Assembly (NCBI GenBank): GCA_964402955.1
Contig: CAYOEZ010000223.1
Span: forward strand, 1 to 7,617
DNA from: CAYOEZ01 sp964402955
GTDB taxonomy: Bacteria; Chloroflexota; DTOL01; DAOUCN01
Direction of reading: 5' to 3'
Length of the DNA stretch: 7,617 bases
Shown here: positions 6,403 to 7,617 of the stretch, piece by piece
How the letters are laid out: each line of letters starts with the position of its first letter
How positions within the stretch are numbered: position 1 is the first letter of the stretch
The notes under the pieces: generated by a model
The model's input: only the letters and a program-made list of their open reading frames with translations
What the model was told of the DNA's origin: nothing
The model's database searches: none
Position numbers and translations under genes: made by a program

Positions 6403-6437
6403 CGCTCCCTGCCCCCTACTCCCTGCTCCCTGCTCTC
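6403..6437 (-). repeat. Five-copy heptamer repeat with G-quadruplex motif
   Basis: On the plus strand five consecutive 7-base units read CGCTCCC, TGCCCCC, TACTCCC, TGCTCCC and TGCTCTC. The minus strand therefore reads as degenerate GGGAGCA repeats. G-tracts of at least three at 6428-6430, 6421-6423, 6412-6416 and 6407-6409 are joined by loops of 4, 4 and 2 bases, which satisfies the usual G-quadruplex pattern. It starts three bases after the stop codon of the small minus-strand gene and would be in a transcript reading through to lipM. Confidence 0.75.
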
Positions 6438-6439
6438 TT

Positions 6440-6577
6440 CTATCGCCCTGTCAACGAATGGATGAAGGTTTCTATTTGGGGGCCAAGAATGGTCAGAATG
6501 GCGACAATGACAACCAGCGTGAGAAAGATGATGAGCACAACTTCCATTGGCTCAGGCCTGCTCGTATCCTTGGACAC
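6440..6577 (-). CDS. Small single-pass membrane protein, Flp-pilin-like
   Basis: A 45-residue reading frame starts with GTG at 6575-6577 and ends TAG at 6440-6442. The ribosome site GGAGGTGA (6584-6591 on the minus strand) is an exact anti-16S match ending six bases before the start, and a good promoter lies directly upstream. A polar N-terminus (SKDTSRPEP, 2-10) precedes one hydrophobic segment, residues about 13-31 (VVLIIFLTLVVIVAILTIL). It then reads GPQIETFIHSLTGR. The ILTILGPQI segment resembles the C-terminal half of Flp/type IVb pilins, which often read LTLLGPQI before a short amphipathic tail. The usual processing site, a Gly before an A-x-x-x-E helix start, is absent, so it may be an Flp-derived membrane peptide rather than a functional pilin. 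No tad/pilus genes are in the window. That the gene is expressed is well supported by its signals; the function is unknown. Confidence 0.75.
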   Translation of the reverse strand: MSKDTSRPEPMEVVLIIFLTLVVIVAILTILGPQIETFIHSLTGR

Positions 6578-6599
6578 GATGTGTCACCTCCGCACACAG

Positions 6600-6628
6600 A
6601 GTATAGCATAGGCTGGAGCGATAGGCAA
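6600..6628 (-). promoter_or_regulatory. Sigma-70-type promoter of the small membrane-protein gene
   Basis: Read on the minus strand, -35 TTGCCT (6623-6628) is followed by a 17-base spacer and -10 TATACT (6600-6605). The TGC directly before the -10 makes it an extended -10 promoter. Transcription would start near 6593, so the leader is only about 16 bases and consists mainly of the ribosome site. It may also serve lipM by read-through. Confidence 0.65.
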
Positions 6629-6648
6629 GCCAGGCGCGAAGGGGCGCA

Positions 6649-6677
6649 TTGACGACGTGCGATGACTGTTCTATACT
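6649..6677 (+). promoter_or_regulatory. Sigma-70-type promoter of the HAD hydrolase gene
   Basis: -35 TTGACG (6649-6654), a 17-base spacer and -10 TATACT (6672-6677) give a near-consensus promoter. Transcription would start near 6684, leaving about 30 bases of leader before ATG 6714. It is back-to-back with the minus-strand promoter at 6600-6628; the two -35 boxes are 20 bases apart. Confidence 0.7.
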
Positions 6678-6713
6678 GACAACAGCGAATGACAGCACGG
6701 CCAGGAGATAGCC

Positions 6714-7385
6714 ATGATTGCTGCTTTGTTTGATGTTGAGGGGACGCTTCATACGGCCCAGATGGGCAGAGGCTTGCTGCGCTATGCCCGCGCGCACGGC
6801 AACCGTGCGGCTGCCAACCGCTACTACCTGACGGTGCTGCCGTTCTTCGCTCTGCGCAAACTCAGGCTGGTCAGCGACGAGCGGCTGCGGCGGGCGGCCA
6901 TCGGCAACCTGGGCGGTATCATGCAGGGCTGGACGCAGGAGCAGGCGCTGGCAGCTTTTGACTGGATCGTCCACGACTACATCCTGCCCACCGCGCGCCC
7001 TGACGTGATGGCCCGTTTCAAGGAGCACCAGGCGCAAGGCCATGCCGTGGTGCTTGTGTCCGGCATGCCATTGCCCTGCCTGGAGCGGCTCGGCGCGGCG
7101 CTGGGGACGACCGGCGTCGTCGGCACAGGTCTAGAGGCGACTGATGGCTGCTACACGGGGCGCTCCATCTTGCCGGTGATGGTGGGCGCGGACAAGGCCA
7201 ACGGCACGCGTTCGTTCTTTGCACAGAAGGGCATCGATGTCGACTGGAAGAGCAGCTTCGCCTATGGCGACTCGATCCACGACCAGTCCATCTTCGACCT
7301 GGTAGGCCACCCGGTAGCGGTGCACCCTGATGCAGAGTTGCGTGCGCTGGCACAGACGCGGGGGTGGGAGGTGATTGGTGCGTAG
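6714..7385 (+). CDS. HAD-IB family hydrolase (phosphatase-like)
   Basis: A haloacid-dehalogenase-superfamily hydrolase, probably acting on a phosphomonoester; 223 residues. Motif I is FDVEGTL with the nucleophile position Asp7, motif II is VLVSGM with Ser116, motif III is probably Lys161 in GADKANGT, and motif IV is GDSIHD with Asp186 and Asp190. The segment after it, VGHPVAVHPDAELRALAQTRGW, is typical of the SerB-like HAD-IB group. The helical cap is about residues 15-95 and includes a hydrophobic stretch, YYLTVLPFFALRKL (37-50), that might touch membranes. Motif I has Glu9 where phosphatases nearly always have Asp (DxD). Substitution of this acid/base residue may change rate or chemistry. 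ATG 6714 has AGGAG at 6703-6707, six bases before it. The substrate is not identifiable; a phosphoserine or lipid-phosphate-related substrate is only a family-based guess. Confidence 0.85.
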   Translation: MIAALFDVEGTLHTAQMGRGLLRYARAHGNRAAANRYYLTVLPFFALRKLRLVSDERLRRAAIGNLGGIMQGWTQEQALAAFDWIVHDYILPTARPDVMARFKEHQAQGHAVVLVSGMPLPCLERLGAALGTTGVVGTGLEATDGCYTGRSILPVMVGADKANGTRSFFAQKGIDVDWKSSFAYGDSIHDQSIFDLVGHPVAVHPDAELRALAQTRGWEVIGA

Positions 7386-7617
7386 TACGAAGAGCTACCT
7401 CGTCGTCTGGACTGTGCGGGCACAGCCCCTTCGCAATAAACCATGCCAGCGATTCTCAGAATGAACCTGGCAGGCGGTTCATGTCGGTGCAAATGCCCCC
7501 CCCGCCCCCCAATTCTGGGGGGAGTTGCGCACGTTCCCCCAGAATTGGGGGTTAGGGGGCGAGGGACCGAGTCATATTGAGGATTGCTGAGACCGTGCCG
7601 GCCCAGACAACTCAAGA
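7386..7617. other. Intergenic region at the right edge
   Basis: I see no convincing gene here; the open frames across it are low-complexity products of the C/G-rich repeat. CTGTG/CACAG with a CGGG loop (7412-7425) makes a small hairpin 27 bases after the HAD stop but has no T-run, so it is a weak terminator candidate. The main feature is the nested inverted repeat at 7495-7560. Confidence 0.5.
7495..7560. repeat. Nested C/G-rich inverted repeat (AATTCT/AGAATT core)
   Basis: CCCCCAATTCTGGGGG (7506-7521) and its exact reverse complement (7536-7551) form a 16-bp stem with a 14-base loop. An outer pair, GCCCCC (7495-7500) and GGGGGC (7555-7560), can extend the stem across an internal loop. Each arm is itself a partial palindrome (CCCCCA...TGGGGG). 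The layout resembles dispersed REP/MITE-like elements; I recall similar C5-AATTCT-G5 repeats in cyanobacterial and Chloroflexi sequence but cannot check it here. No T-run follows. Confidence 0.85.

Noticed and set aside
5435..6652. 405-codon plus-strand open frame with an AAGGAGG-like string near its start
   Set aside because: It is antisense to lipM, which has clear family motifs. The product is low-complexity with His/Arg/Gly/Ala bias, as expected of a high-GC shadow frame.
7262..7615. Open frames on both strands with PNSGG-type repeats at the right end
   Set aside because: The repeated peptides come from translating the C/G-rich inverted repeat; neither frame has family features.

Overview
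The window reads as a chromosomal segment of a moderately high-GC bacterium. Gene content, canonical GGAGG-type ribosome sites and several palindromic or tandem intergenic repeats suggest a Chloroflexi (Anaerolineae-like) or similar environmental genome. This taxonomic call is an inference from sequence style only. No rRNA, tRNA, CRISPR array or transposase is visible.

Layout. (1) Positions 1-1335 look like an accessory patch with visibly lower GC than the rest: the 3' end of an unrecognised gene cut by the window edge (1-444), then a promoter with a candidate operator and a two-gene toxin-antitoxin module. The antitoxin joins a ribbon-helix-helix domain to DUF433, and the toxin is a DUF5615 PIN-like protein. 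(2) Positions 1393-3130 hold a beta-class DNA methyltransferase whose end overlaps a rhamnulose-1-phosphate-aldolase-like class II aldolase. (3) At 3161-3199 a perfect 18-bp inverted repeat lies between these plus-strand genes and the convergent minus-strand genes. (4) Positions 3222-6577 are on the minus strand. In transcription order they hold a 45-residue single-membrane-segment protein with an Flp-pilin-like tail (6440-6577), an octanoyltransferase of the LipM type (5465-6298) and a cytoplasmic GH36 alpha-galactosidase (3222-5258). The spacer between the small gene and lipM carries two short tandem-repeat arrays, one with G-quadruplex potential. (5) Divergent promoters of near-consensus sigma-70 type (6600-6677) separate the small gene from a plus-strand HAD-IB hydrolase (6714-7385). 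(6) The right end (7386-7617) is intergenic and carries a second nested inverted repeat.

The genes do not form one pathway. The aldolase and alpha-galactosidase both suggest use of plant- or polysaccharide-derived sugars. LipM supplies lipoyl cofactor to 2-oxoacid dehydrogenases or the glycine cleavage system. The TA module and the methyltransferase, which has no visible restriction partner, are typical accessory genes. The points most worth a second look are the unannotated Flp-like small gene, the aldolase's Gln at a zinc-ligand position, the RHH-DUF433 fusion with its operator, the Glu in HAD motif I, and the two nested-dyad repeats.
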